Below, piece after piece: positions 8,794 to 21,536 of a stretch of DNA of 64,000 nt. The position numbers were made by a program, and so were the translations under genes. Numbering within the stretch: position 1 is the stretch's first letter; every line of letters begins with the position of its first letter. This DNA comes from Nocardioides daphniae (GTDB taxonomy: Bacteria > Actinomycetota > Actinomycetes > Propionibacteriales > Nocardioidaceae): positions 2,604,001 through 2,668,000 of the forward strand of contig NZ_CP038462.1 of assembly GCF_004777465.1 (NCBI RefSeq), in the 5' to 3' direction. The notes below the pieces were generated by a model. It made no database searches. It was not told the DNA's origin and worked only from the letters and a program-made list of their open reading frames with translations.

Positions 8794-9795
8794 ATGCGTG
8801 ACATCACGGTTCTCTCAGGTGGTATGGGAGGCGCGAAGTTCCTTCGCGGCCTGCTCCACGGCATCACCTCCGGGACCCTCCCCCACATCGATCCCGACGC
8901 CCGCGTCACCGTCGTCGCCAACACGGCCGACGACATCTGGCTGCACGGCCTGAAGGTCTGTCCGGACCTCGACACCGTGATGTACACCCTCGGCGACGGC
9001 ATCGACCCCGAGCGCGGCTGGGGCCGTCGTGACGAGACCTGGAGCGTCAAGGCCGAGCTCGAGGCCTACGGCGTCGAGCCGACCTGGTTCGGGCTCGGGG
9101 ACCGCGACGTCGCGACCCACCTCGTCCGCACGCAGATGCTCGACGCGGGCTACCCGCTGTCGAAGGTGACCGAGGCGCTGTGCCGACGCTGGCAGCCCGG
9201 CGTCACGCTGCTGCCGATGACCGACGACCGGGTCGAGACCCACGTCGCGATCGCCGACCCCGACAGCCCCAGCGGGCGGCGGGTCATCCACTTCCAGGAG
9301 TACTGGGTGCGGCTGCGGGCCCAGGTGCCGGTCGAGACGCTCGCCTTCGTGGGCCTCGACCAGGCCACCCCGGCCCCCGGCGTGCTGGAGGCGGTCAACG
9401 ACGCCGACCTGGTCGTCCTGCCGCCCTCCAACCCGGTGGTCTCGCTCGGCACGATCCTCGACGTGCCCGGCGTCCGCGACGCCGTGCGTACGACGCGTGC
9501 GAAGGTCGTGGGCCTCTCCCCCATCGTCGGCGGCGAGCCGGTGCACGGGATGGCTCGGCAGATGCTCACCGCCATCGGCGTCGAGGTGAGTGCGGCCGGC
9601 GTCGGCCGCCACTACGGCGCGCGGCGCAACGGCGGCCTGCTCGACGGCTGGCTGGTCGACGAGTCCGACGCCGATGCGGTGCCGGCGCTGCAGGTCAGTG
9701 GCCTGGACGCGGCGGCCGTGCCCCTGATGATGACCTCGCCGGAGGCCACCGCGGCGATGGCCGCGGCCGCCGTGCGGCTCGTGGCCGGCGCCTGA
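8794..9795 (+). CDS. fbiA: 2-phospho-L-lactate transferase (CofD/FbiA)
   Basis: 333 residues. It joins the phosphoenolpyruvate or phospholactate unit from its GDP-type donor to FO, making (dehydro-)F420-0. The CofD signatures are present: [17 protein letters not shown] at the N-terminus, [23 protein letters not shown] with the FO/metal-binding Asp, [12 protein letters not shown], and [14 protein letters not shown]. The ATG at 8794 gives the usual N-terminus. fbiB begins one base after its stop, so the two form an operon, as in Rv3261-Rv3262. Confidence 0.94.
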   Translation: MRDITVLSGGMGGAKFLRGLLHGITSGTLPHIDPDARVTVVANTADDIWLHGLKVCPDLDTVMYTLGDGIDPERGWGRRDETWSVKAELEAYGVEPTWFGLGDRDVATHLVRTQMLDAGYPLSKVTEALCRRWQPGVTLLPMTDDRVETHVAIADPDSPSGRRVIHFQEYWVRLRAQVPVETLAFVGLDQATPAPGVLEAVNDADLVVLPPSNPVVSLGTILDVPGVRDAVRTTRAKVVGLSPIVGGEPVHGMARQMLTAIGVEVSAAGVGRHYGARRNGGLLDGWLVDESDADAVPALQVSGLDAAAVPLMMTSPEATAAMAAAAVRLVAGA

Positions 9796-9796
9796 G

Positions 9797-10787
9797 GTGC
9801 GCGGCATCGAGGTCACCGCCCCCGACGGGGTCGGCGAGGTCACCGTGGGCACCGACCTGGCCGCCCTGGTCACCACCCACCTCGACCTCGTCGACGGCGA
9901 CGTCGTCGTGGTCACCAGCAAGGTGGTGAGCAAGGCCGAGGGCCGGACCGTCGTCACCGGCACCGGCGAGGCCGGCGAGGCGGCTTACGAGGAGGCACTG
10001 GTCGCCGAGACCCGGCGCGTGGTCGCCCGTCGCGGCCGACCCCCGCATCGTCCGCAACCGCCTCGGCCTGGTGATGGCCGCCGCCGGCATCGACCGCTCC
10101 AACGTCGAGGTCGGCACGATCGTGCTGCTGCCCGCCGACCCCGACGCCTCCGCCCGGCGGCTGCGCGAGCGGCTGCGCGAGCTGACCGGCGCCAACGTGG
10201 GCGTCGTGGTGACCGACACCGCCGGCCGCGCCTGGCGCGACGGGCAGACCGACATCGCCATCGGGGCGGCCGGCCTGGACCCCAGCGAGGAGTTCGCCGG
10301 TCAGGTCGACCCCTACGGCAACCCGTTGGCCGTGACGCTCCCGGCGGTGGCCGACGAGATCGCGAGCGCCGCCGAGCTCGCGCAGGGCAAGCTCGGCGGA
10401 CGGCCGGTCGCCCGCCTGCGCGGTCGCCCCGACCTGGTCCTGGCGCCCGGCGCGCACGGCCCCGGCGCCGCGTCGCTGCAGCGCGAGGAGGGCGCGGACC
10501 TCTTCGGCTTCGGCGCCCGCGAGGCCGTCGTGGTGGCGCTCTCCGGCGAGACCGACCTGCACCCGGTCTTCGGGGCGCCTGCCGCGCCCGAGGAGGTGGC
10601 CGACGCCTTCGCCCGGGTGAGCCCGGGCGCCGTGCTCAGCCCCACCGCGAGCGGCTGGGAGCTGCGCACCGTCGCGCCGCTGCCGACCGCCGCGCTGCGC
10701 GCGCTGTGCGTGGCCCACGGCTGGAGCGCCACCGCAGGCGACGCGGATTCGGTCACGGTCGCCCACGTCTCACCCCTGCGTACGTAG
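9797..10787 (+). CDS. fbiB: Coenzyme F420-0:L-glutamate ligase (CofE part of FbiB), one frameshift
   Basis: The protein adds gamma-linked glutamates to F420-0. It starts with GTG at 9797 ([30 protein letters not shown]). It continues after one extra base near 10029-10033 with [41 protein letters not shown] and [10 protein letters not shown]. Total length is about 329 residues. Mycobacterial FbiB has about 448 residues with a C-terminal FMN nitroreductase-like domain; here only about 80 unrelated residues follow the CofE fold. Dehydro-F420-0 reduction must then be done elsewhere, if needed. The frameshift is probably a sequencing error. Confidence 0.86.
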
Positions 10788-10829
10788 AATCGCCGCGACG
10801 CTCTCCCCGAGACTGAGGAACGACCCATC

Positions 10830-11564
10830 GTGGCCAAGCAGGACAAGACGAGCCGCCAGGCCGTCATCGACGAGATCCGCAACTCCCAGAAGGCTGCCGA
10901 GCGACGTCGCGGCGGCATGATCGTCGGCGTCGCCGTCGTGCTGGGTCTGCTCATCATCGGCGCTGCGGCGTGGAAGCCCATCACGGACTCCATCTCGGCG
11001 CGCGAGTTCAAGGAGAAGGAGCTCTCCACGATCGGCGCGAAGGCCGACGTCTGCCAGGACGTCACCACCAAGCCGGCCGAAGGCATGCAGGACCACGTCG
11101 CCCAGGGGACGGAGATCCCCTACGCGGACGCCCCGCCGGCCTTCGGCACCCACTACGACTCGTGGGAGCCGATGGAGCGCAAGTTCTACGGCCCCGACGA
11201 CCGCCCCGAGCTCGGCTACCTGGTGCACAACCAGGAGCACGGCTACACCCTGCTCTGGTACAACGAGAAGGTCGCCGACGACGCCGCCCAGATGAAGGAG
11301 CTGCGCGGGACCGCCGCCCGCTTCGACGGCGACGACATGCGCAACAAGTTCAAGGTCGTGCCGTGGACCGCCGAGGACGGCGACCCGTTCCCCGAGGGCC
11401 AGAACATCGCCCTGACCCACTGGTCGGCCGGCGGCACCGGCGAGAGCGGCACCGCCAAGCAGGTCGGCGCGTGGCAGTACTGCTCCGAGTTCAGCGGTGA
11501 GGCCCTCGAGGACTTCATGACCGAGTACCCCTACATGGACTCGCCGGAGCCCCTCGGCGGCTGA
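10830..11564 (+). CDS. DUF3105 family membrane-anchored protein
   Basis: 244 residues. A charged N-terminus is followed by one membrane segment (about 30-50, IVGVAVVLGLLIIGAAAW) and an extracytoplasmic domain with the DUF3105 signatures THYDSWEP, YLVHNQEHGYTLLWY, IALTHW and YCSEFSGEALEDFM. The function of the family is unknown. GTG at 10830 is preceded by GAGGAA at about 9 bases. A TAGAAT -10 element at 10785-10790 overlaps the fbiB stop, so it probably has its own promoter despite following fbiB. It converges on manC. Confidence 0.85.
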   Translation: MAKQDKTSRQAVIDEIRNSQKAAERRRGGMIVGVAVVLGLLIIGAAAWKPITDSISAREFKEKELSTIGAKADVCQDVTTKPAEGMQDHVAQGTEIPYADAPPAFGTHYDSWEPMERKFYGPDDRPELGYLVHNQEHGYTLLWYNEKVADDAAQMKELRGTAARFDGDDMRNKFKVVPWTAEDGDPFPEGQNIALTHWSAGGTGESGTAKQVGAWQYCSEFSGEALEDFMTEYPYMDSPEPLGG

Positions 11565-11570
11565 GCCAGC

Positions 11571-12650
11571 TCAGACCAGATCGTCGTGGCCGTCCTCCTT
11601 GAGGGCGGCCACGATCGATTTCACCTCCTGGGCGCGGGCCTTGGTGGTGACCAGGACGGCGTCGGGGGTGTCGACGACCACGACGTCGTCGAGGCCGACC
11701 ACCGCGACCGTGCGACCTCCGGCGGGCACGACCAGGCCGGTGGCGTCGTGCGTACGCACCCGCGCGGCCTCCCCGATCACGCGCACCGCCGCCTCGTCAC
11801 CGGCCAGGGTAGCGAGCAGGTCGCCGAGCGAGGAGAAGTCGCCCACGTCGTCCCAGGTGAAGCGTCCCGGCACGCAGGCCACCCGGCCGGCGGCTGCGGC
11901 GGGCTCCGCGACCGCGTGGTCGATGGCGATCTTCGGCAACGTGGGCCAGAGATCCTCGAGCCTCTCGGGGGCCGCAGCGATCGCGCGCAGGGCGCCGGTG
12001 AAGTCGGCGTCGGTCTCGGCGAGCAGCTCCAGCAGCACCGTGGGACGCACCACGAACATGCCCGCGTTCCACCGGTAGGCGCCGGAGGCGAGGTAGCCGC
12101 GGGCCACCTCGAGCGACGGCTTCTCCACGAACTCCTCGACCCGGCTGGCGGCCAGGCCGGGCAACGGCTCACCCGCGCGGATGTAGCCGAAGCCGGTCGC
12201 CGGCCCGGTCGGCTCGATGCCGATCGTCACCAGCCAGCCCTCGCGGGCGGCCTCGACCGCGGCGGTGACGCACTCCTCGTACGCCTGCTGGTCACCGATG
12301 ACGTGGTCGGCCGCGAAGGAGCCCATGACAGCGTCCGGGTCGATTCGCTCGAGCATCGCGGCCGCGAGCCCGATCGCGGCCATCGAGTCGCGCGGCGACG
12401 GCTCCGCCACCACACGGTCGTCGGCGAGACCGGGCAGCTGGCGGCGCACCGCGTCGGCGTGGGCGGCACCGGTGACGACCAGGCAGCGCTCCCCAGCCAA
12501 CGGCGTGAGCCGGTCGACGGTCGCCTGCAACAGGGTGCGGCCCGCCCCGGTCAGGTCGAGCAGGAACTTCGGCGCGCCGGAGCGCGACAGGGGCCACAGC
12601 CGGGTGCCGGCGCCGCCGGCAGGGATCACGGCCCAGAAGTTGTCAGGCAT
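11571..12650 (-). CDS. manC: Mannose-1-phosphate guanylyltransferase
   Basis: 359 residues. It makes GDP-mannose from mannose-1-P and GTP. Signatures seen are AVIPAGGAGTRLWPLSR (nucleotide loop, about 7-23), PKFLLDL, ADHVI with the metal Asp, GFGYIRAG, VEEFVEKP, YRWNAGMFVV and FTWDDVGDFSSLG. It lacks the C-terminal isomerase domain of bifunctional enzymes, which is normal for actinobacteria. TACCCT lies 6 bases before the ATG, suggesting leaderless mRNA. It is divergent from the TIGR03089 gene, 54 bases away, and corresponds to Rv3264c. Confidence 0.93.
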   Translation of the reverse strand: MPDNFWAVIPAGGAGTRLWPLSRSGAPKFLLDLTGAGRTLLQATVDRLTPLAGERCLVVTGAAHADAVRRQLPGLADDRVVAEPSPRDSMAAIGLAAAMLERIDPDAVMGSFAADHVIGDQQAYEECVTAAVEAAREGWLVTIGIEPTGPATGFGYIRAGEPLPGLAASRVEEFVEKPSLEVARGYLASGAYRWNAGMFVVRPTVLLELLAETDADFTGALRAIAAAPERLEDLWPTLPKIAIDHAVAEPAAAAGRVACVPGRFTWDDVGDFSSLGDLLATLAGDEAAVRVIGEAARVRTHDATGLVVPAGGRTVAVVGLDDVVVVDTPDAVLVTTKARAQEVKSIVAALKEDGHDDLV

Positions 12651-12656
12651 GGCAGG

Positions 12657-12662
12657 AGGGTA
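12657..12662 (-). promoter_or_regulatory. Leaderless -10 element of manC
   Basis: TACCCT on the reverse strand, 6 bases before the ATG at 12650. Confidence 0.55.
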
Positions 12663-12692
12663 ACGGGCGTCGTCGGCGATGGGCGGCGCGTC

Positions 12693-12698
12693 TACGCT
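12693..12698 (+). promoter_or_regulatory. Leaderless -10 element of the TIGR03089 gene
   Basis: TACGCT followed by 6 bases and the ATG at 12705. With the element at 12657-12662 it forms a compact divergent leaderless promoter pair. Confidence 0.57.
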
Positions 12699-12704
12699 GA
12701 CCCG

Positions 12705-13424
12705 ATGACCTCCACCTTCGCCGCCGCCCTGGAGCGTCGGGTCAAGCACTCCCCCGGCGACCCTCTCGTCACCTTCTACGACCACGCCACCGGCGAGCGC
12801 GTCGAGCTCTCGGCGGTGACCTACGCCAACTGGGTGGCCAAGGCCGCGGGGCTGCTCAGCGACGAGCACGACCTCGAGCGCGGCATGCGGATCCGGCTGG
12901 ACCTGCCCGCGCACTGGCTGGGCACGGTCTTCCTGGGCGCCGCCTGGACCGTCGGCCTGGTGGTCACCGACGGCGACGACGTCGACGTCGTCGTGTGCGG
13001 CCCCGACACCGTCGACCAGTGGGCCGAGCGGGCCGATGAGCTCCCCGTACTGGCCTGCAGCCTGCTCCCGCTGGGCGTACGCTTCCGCGACCCGCTGCCG
13101 GGGGGTGTGCACGACGTGGGCATCGAGGTCTGGAGCCAGCCCGACGCCTTCACCGCGTGGGACGCGCCCACCGGCGACGACACGGCGTACGCGTGGGGCG
13201 GGGAGCAGGGCACCCTCACCGACATGGTGGAGGCGGCCGCCACCGGGAGTCTCCTCACCGACGGCGGCCGCCTCCTGACGGTGGCGAACCCGACTTCCCC
13301 ATCAGGTGTCGCCACCTTCATCGAACCTCTCGTGAGAGGGGGCTCGATGGTCCTGGTGGCCAACGCGGACCCCGAGCGACTCGAGGTGACCGCGGAGCAG
13401 GAGCGGGTGACCGCGCGAGCCTGA
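12705..13424 (+). CDS. TIGR03089 family protein (short acyl-adenylating-like protein)
   Basis: 239 residues. It resembles the TIGR03089 family, which looks like the N-terminal part of AMP-dependent synthetases (LVTFYDHATGERVELSAVTYANWVAKAAGLL, LDLPAHWLGTVFLGAAW). It lacks the ATP-binding P-loop and the C-terminal lid of true acyl-AMP ligases, so it is unlikely to be a complete enzyme. The family is common in actinobacteria near manC and LCP genes, and its role is unknown. The start is supported by the -10 element 6 bases upstream. The gene converges on the amidase gene with a 16-base gap. Confidence 0.78.
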   Translation: MTSTFAAALERRVKHSPGDPLVTFYDHATGERVELSAVTYANWVAKAAGLLSDEHDLERGMRIRLDLPAHWLGTVFLGAAWTVGLVVTDGDDVDVVVCGPDTVDQWAERADELPVLACSLLPLGVRFRDPLPGGVHDVGIEVWSQPDAFTAWDAPTGDDTAYAWGGEQGTLTDMVEAAATGSLLTDGGRLLTVANPTSPSGVATFIEPLVRGGSMVLVANADPERLEVTAEQERVTARA

Positions 13425-13440
13425 GCGGCGCGGCACCGGC

Positions 13441-16283
13441 TCATCCGGCCAAGTCGTAGGCCCCCATTCCCTCACCCAGGAGGCGACGGCCGGTGAGGCC
13501 GCTCGACGACGCGGTGAAGAGGTAGAGCAGGCCCGTCTTCCTGTCGCGAGCGATCAGGTCGGTGCCGGCCTTGGCCAGGTGGGCGTCGCTGATCGCGACC
13601 TTCCAGTCGTACAGCGTCGGGTCGTAGACCGAGGAGGTCTTGAGCCGGCCGACTGCTCCGGCGAAACCGGTGGCGGGGACGCCTGCGGCGATCGCCTTGG
13701 CGCCACGGCCGGCGTAGAAGACGGTCTTGCCGGAGACGGTGCCGAGCAGGTCGGGCATCTTGTCGCCGTCGATGTCGCCCACGGCCTCGAGGTTCTTGAC
13801 GTCGCCGAAGCCCGTGCCGATGCGCAGCGGGTTGGCCAGACGGCCGGTGCCGTTGCCGCGGCGCAGCTGCAGCGCACCGTCGTCGCGGATGCTGATCACG
13901 TCACCGTGTCCGTCACCGTCGAAGTCGCCGGCGTTGATCACCGCGGTGATCCCCTTGGCGGTGGTGCCGGTGCCGACGGGTCGGCCCAGCTCGAACGTGC
14001 CGGGGTTGGTGAGCACGACCAGGGAGTCGCCGCGTCGAGCCACCACGTCCGGGAGGCCGGTGGCGGTGATGGCGCCGACGGAGAGGTTGGTGATGTTCTT
14101 GCGGACGCCCAGCGGTCCGAGCGGCAGGCCGAAGGTGCCGTTGCCGCGACCCGGCAGCACCTGGAGGGTGCCGTTGGAGGTGCGCACCAGCAGGTCGGTG
14201 ACGCCGTCGCGGGTGAAGTCACCGCCGCCCGCGACCGTGGTGCTGGCCGGCCAGGAGCCCGGGGTCAGCTTGTGGCTGGTGATCGCGTTGCGCCCTGCGC
14301 CGCGAATGGTCCAGGCGGTGCCGGAGGCCTCGCGACCGATCAGGTCGGGACGGCCGTCGCCGGAGATGTCGCCGACCGCGGTGAGCGAGGTGTAGCGCTT
14401 GACGGTGCGCTTGAGGCTGACCTTCCAGAAGCCGCCCTTCTTCTTCTGGATGAAGCCGACGAGCATCTTCGTGCGCTTGTCGCGGCCCACCAGGTCGGCC
14501 AGGCCGTCGCCGTTGAGGTCGCCGTACGGCACCAGCAGGTCGTGGTTCTTCGTGGCCAGGATGCGGCGGTTGGCTGCGGCGAAGCCGCCCTGGCCGTCGC
14601 CGGGGTGCACGCTGGCGATGCCGGCCGAGTCGATGGAGACGACGTCGGCGCGACCGTCACCGGTCAGGTCGGAGGAGATGAAGAACTTGCCGCGGGCCTT
14701 CCAGCCGGCCGAGACCGACTTCGGGGCACGCAGGCTCGAGGTGCCGCCGGTCGGGATGATCAGCAGGCGGTTGTCCGACTTGCGGCGCACGACGAGGTCG
14801 GGGTGCGGGGTGCCCACCAGGTTCGAGTGCTTCACCGGGGTGGAGTACTTCGGCGCGGGATCCGGCGTCGGCGTCGGGGCCGGCGGCGTCACCACGGCGC
14901 CGCCCTGCGCCGACTTGGCGATCTTGCGGATGTCGCCGAGGCGGGCGTAGAGGTGCTTGCCCGGGCAGGCGTGCTGCCGGCGTCGCGGTGACCGTTGATC
15001 GCCTGGAAGGTGCCCTTGCCGACCTTCTGCTTCGTCGAGGAGGCGTCCACGCCGGCCAGGCTCAGCTTCCACGCCATCAGGGCGCCGTAGGCGTCGACCA
15101 TCGACTGCGACGGCTTGGCGGTCTCGAAGTTGCCGATCGCCGACATCGCGAACGCGTAGTCGTTGTAGCCCAGCGTGTGGGCGCCCACGACCGCCTTGTC
15201 GACGCCGCCGTAGCGGCCCTCCCAGATCCGACCGAAGCGGTCGACGAGGAAGTTGTAGCCGATGTCGCTCCAGCCACGCGACTTGGTGTGGTACGCGTAG
15301 ATGCTGCGGATGATCCCCGGCACCTCGTCGGCGGAGTAGTCGTTGGCGTTGACCGTGTGGTGCACGAAGCCGGCGCTGATCGTGCCGTAGCGCAGCGACG
15401 ACTTGTCGCGCAGCTTCTCGTTGGCGCCCCACTGGGCGCGCGAGTAGATGGTGGGCTTGACGGCGGTCTTCTTCTTGGCCGCGCTCAGCTCGATGTCGCC
15501 CTCGGCCTGCCCCTCGCCGGCGGCGGCGGGAGCCTGCGACTCGATGGCCGGCCCCTCCTCGCGGGTGACGGTCGCACCGGGGTCGACCACGGCCAGCGAC
15601 ATGCCCTCGGGCAGCTCGCCCGCGGCGTCGGCCCGAAGCTCAACCTCGTCGACGTCGCCGACGATCAGCGCGTCGGTGCCCGCACGGGCCAGCTCGGCGT
15701 CGGGGCTGCCGGCGTCCGGAGCGTGGTCGTCGTGGTAGGTGAGCTCTCCCCAGCCGCTCCACTCGCCGCCGACGCGCGTGCGCACCTGGAGCGCGATCTC
15801 GCCCTCGGCGACCTCGGCGTCCTCGTCCCACGTGACACCCACGGCGCCGTAGCCCTTGACCGGCGCCTTGACGGTGGCCTCGACGACCTCGTCGGCGTCC
15901 ACGTCCTTCGACAGGCCGTGCGCGTGGTCGCGGGAGTCGGTGTGGTCGTGCGCGTCGGGCGTCGCCTGCTTCGGCGCAGCCGGCTTCTCGGCCTTCTGCC
16001 GCGACGGCTTCTTCGCGGCCGGCTTCTTCGCGGCCGGCTTCTCGGCCTTGGCCGCACCGGAGGTCACCGCGTACTCAGTGACCTGGGGCTCCACGGGCGC
16101 CACCGGGACCTCGGAGGTCGCGACGCTGGCGGTGTCGACCGGCGCGGAGGTCTCGACGGAGGGCTGCTGAGGCACCAGGTCGAGGGAGACCACGTTGGTC
16201 GCGGGAGCGAGGACGGCCACCACGACGCCAAGGGCCAGAGTGGTCTGGCAGGCAGTGATGAACCGGGCTTGATTCGTACGCAT
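13441..16283 (-). CDS. Secreted N-acetylmuramoyl-L-alanine amidase (PGRP type) with FG-GAP/VCBS repeats, one frameshift
   Basis: About 947 residues after restoring one missing base near 14967-14972. A signal peptide (about 1-30) is followed by a Lys/Ala/Pro-rich linker and a beta-rich region. The amidase domain lies at about 285-460, with zinc ligands in VHHTVN, NGHRD and the ACPG that the frameshift splits. A Pro-rich hinge follows. The C-terminal half has repeated Asp-loop motifs (DLTGDGRADV, DLNGDGLADL, DISGDGRPDL, DFDGDGHGDV, DIDGDKMPDL), as in integrin-like seven-bladed propellers that bind calcium. It would cut the stem peptide from peptidoglycan outside the cell. ATG at 16283 follows GGAG at 8 bases. 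Confidence 0.87.
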
Positions 16284-16480
16284 AAGGGCTACTCCAGTGC
16301 GGGGGAAGAGTCACACAGTGAGCAACTTTCACATGAGTCACAGGAGCTTGGCGAGCGAAAGTGAGTAACTACAACGGTGTAATTTCCACTCGCCACGCCG
16401 AGCGACACGCACTTTGTCAACTTTCCGAGCCCCAGAATGGCTCAGAAACGGCCCGCCGGTGGCTAGAACGCGCCGAAAGG
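16284..16480. other. Intergenic region upstream of the amidase gene
   Basis: About 200 bases of lower GC between the amidase start and the wzt terminator. It holds the amidase ribosome site (GGAGTAG) and presumably its promoter and leader. No clear palindromic operator or gene was found. Confidence 0.4.
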
Positions 16481-16520
16481 TAAAAACGAGGCCGAACCCC
16501 CATCAGGGGGTCCGGCCTCG
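16481..16520 (-). terminator. Intrinsic terminator after wzt
   Basis: The arms 16487-16501 and 16506-16520 pair over 15 positions (one G-U on the transcribed RNA) around a 4-base loop. On the reverse strand the hairpin is followed directly by TTTTT (16486-16482). It lies 18 bases past the wzt stop and ends the galactan operon. Confidence 0.88.
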
Positions 16521-16537
16521 TTCGGGACGTCGGTGCT

Positions 16538-17317
16538 TCAGACGTCGGCGCCCAAGCCGTCGTCGGTCTTGTCGCCCCCGACCTTCGAGTCGTCGTCGTC
16601 GTAGTGCAGGAAGTGGATGCCCTCGTCCACTCCCCCGTCGAAGACGAGCTTGCCCTTCTCCAGGACCAGCACGCGGCTGCAGAGGCTGCGTACGGCGCCG
16701 GGGGCGTGCGAGACGTAGAAGATCGTGGTGCCCGAGTCGCGGATCTCGTCCATCTTGTTCTTGCACTTGCGCTTGAACGGACGGTCACCCACCGCCAGCG
16801 CCTCGTCGGCGATGAAGATGTCCGACTCCACGTGGATCGCCACCGCGAAGCCGAGGCGCGCCTTCATGCCCGAGCTGTAGTAGGTCACCGGGGTGTCGAG
16901 GAACTTGCCCAGGTCGGCGAACTCGACGATCTCGTCGAACTTGCGTCGGGTCTCGGCCTCGCTCATCCCCAGGATGGCGGCGTTGAGCCAGAGGTTGTCG
17001 CGGCCGGAGAGCTGGGGGTCGAAGCCGGCACCGGTGGCGATGAGACCGGCGATCCGGCCACGGGTGAGCACCGACCCGGAGTCAGGGCTCATCACGCCGC
17101 TGATCAGCTTGAGCAGCGTCGACTTGCCCGATCCGTTGAGGCCCATCAGCCCGATGGCCTCGCCCTGCTGGACGTCGAAGCTGACGCCGTCGACCGCATT
17201 GAAGGTGTCGTGCGTCTTCATGCCACGCGCCTTCGCCAGCGCCATCTGCTTCAAGGAGCGGTGGTACTGCATGCGGAAGGTCTTCGTGGCGTCGCGCACC
17301 TCGATGAAGTTGGTCAT
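16538..17317 (-). CDS. wzt: Polysaccharide ABC transporter ATP-binding protein (Wzt type)
   Basis: 259 residues. The ATPase powers export of a lipid-linked envelope glycan, most likely galactan. Walker A is GLNGSGKST (about 57-65), the ABC signature region is YYSSGMKARLGFA and Walker B is DIFIADEALAVGD, followed by the switch His in VSHAPGA. It lacks the extra C-terminal carbohydrate-binding domain of O-antigen Wzt proteins, as does the galactan exporter ATPase Rv3781. The ATG is 1 base after the wzm stop. A strong terminator follows the gene. Confidence 0.9.
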   Translation of the reverse strand: MTNFIEVRDATKTFRMQYHRSLKQMALAKARGMKTHDTFNAVDGVSFDVQQGEAIGLMGLNGSGKSTLLKLISGVMSPDSGSVLTRGRIAGLIATGAGFDPQLSGRDNLWLNAAILGMSEAETRRKFDEIVEFADLGKFLDTPVTYYSSGMKARLGFAVAIHVESDIFIADEALAVGDRPFKRKCKNKMDEIRDSGTTIFYVSHAPGAVRSLCSRVLVLEKGKLVFDGGVDEGIHFLHYDDDDSKVGGDKTDDGLGADV

Positions 17318-17318
17318 C

Positions 17319-18211
17319 TCAGAGCCTCTCCGCCACGCGCTTCTCGTACTTGCTGAACCACAGCTGCGCCAGTACGAGGAGCAGCAGGGAGGCGCCCATC
17401 ATGATGCCGCCGCGTGCCCACAGGTCGTCCGGGAAGTGGTTGTCGATCAGGTACTGCGGGTCCGGGCCGGTGCCCACCCAGAAGCAGCGCTGGAGCAGCA
17501 GGACCGCCTCGGCGACCGGGTTGAGCAGGTAGATCTGCGAGCCCAGGTCGCCGAACCGCTCGTGCACCATCGTGTACGGGTAGATCATCGGCACGCTGAA
17601 GGTCGTGAACTGCGTCAGCGTGCCCACCACCTTGCCGAAGTCACGCATGAAGACGTTGAGCACGCTGAAGAAGAGAGCGAGCGCCAGACCGAGCGGGATC
17701 AGGATCCCGAAGGCCAGCAGGCCGGCTGCGACCCCGACCAGGTCGGGGGTCCAGCCCAGGAAGACGCAGGCGACCAGCAGGATCACCAGCATCGGTCCGG
17801 TGTGCCACAGCGCCACCAGCATGCGCGAGACCGGGAAGAGCTCCTTGGGCATCGCCAGCTTGCTGATCAGCCCTCGGGCTCGCACCAGCGCGGCCGTGCC
17901 GCCGTTGAAGGTCTCTGTGAAGAAGTGGACCAGGATCATCCCGGCGAAGAGGTGGATCGCGAAGTTCGGCAGGTCGTCGCCGCCACGGCCGATCGCGACC
18001 TGGAAGACGAAGTAGAACATCGCGAACCGGACGCCCGGCTGCAGGTAGCTCCAGGTCCACCCCAGCGCGGTGCCCTGGTAGCGCGACTTGATCGTGTTGC
18101 GGACCAGCATGCCGAGCAGGTAGCGCTTGCGGAACACCTCCAGCAGGCCCGAGTTCGCTGCCGGTGGCGCGAGGGGAGGAAGCTCCTCCCCTCGCATCGA
18201 CGGGGCCTGGC

Positions 18212-18215
<4 letters not shown>
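17319..18215 (-). CDS. wzm: Polysaccharide ABC transporter permease (Wzm type)
   Basis: 298 residues with an ABC-2 type membrane domain of about six segments. The motif RNTIKSRYQGTALGWTWSYL near the N-terminus and NPVAEAVLLLQR near the C-terminus are typical of Wzm/RfbA exporters (Rv3783-like). It would form the channel for undecaprenyl- or decaprenyl-linked galactan with Wzt. The ATG overlaps the last bases of the GlfT2-like gene (18212-18215) and the wzt ATG follows its stop by one base, so the order glf, glfT2, wzm, wzt is one operon. Confidence 0.9.

Positions 18216-21536
<3,321 letters not shown>

Noticed and set aside
11561-11574. CTGAGC-CA-GCTCAG as terminator between DUF3105 and manC
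   Set aside because: Only a 6-bp stem with a 2-base gap, which cannot form a stable loop.
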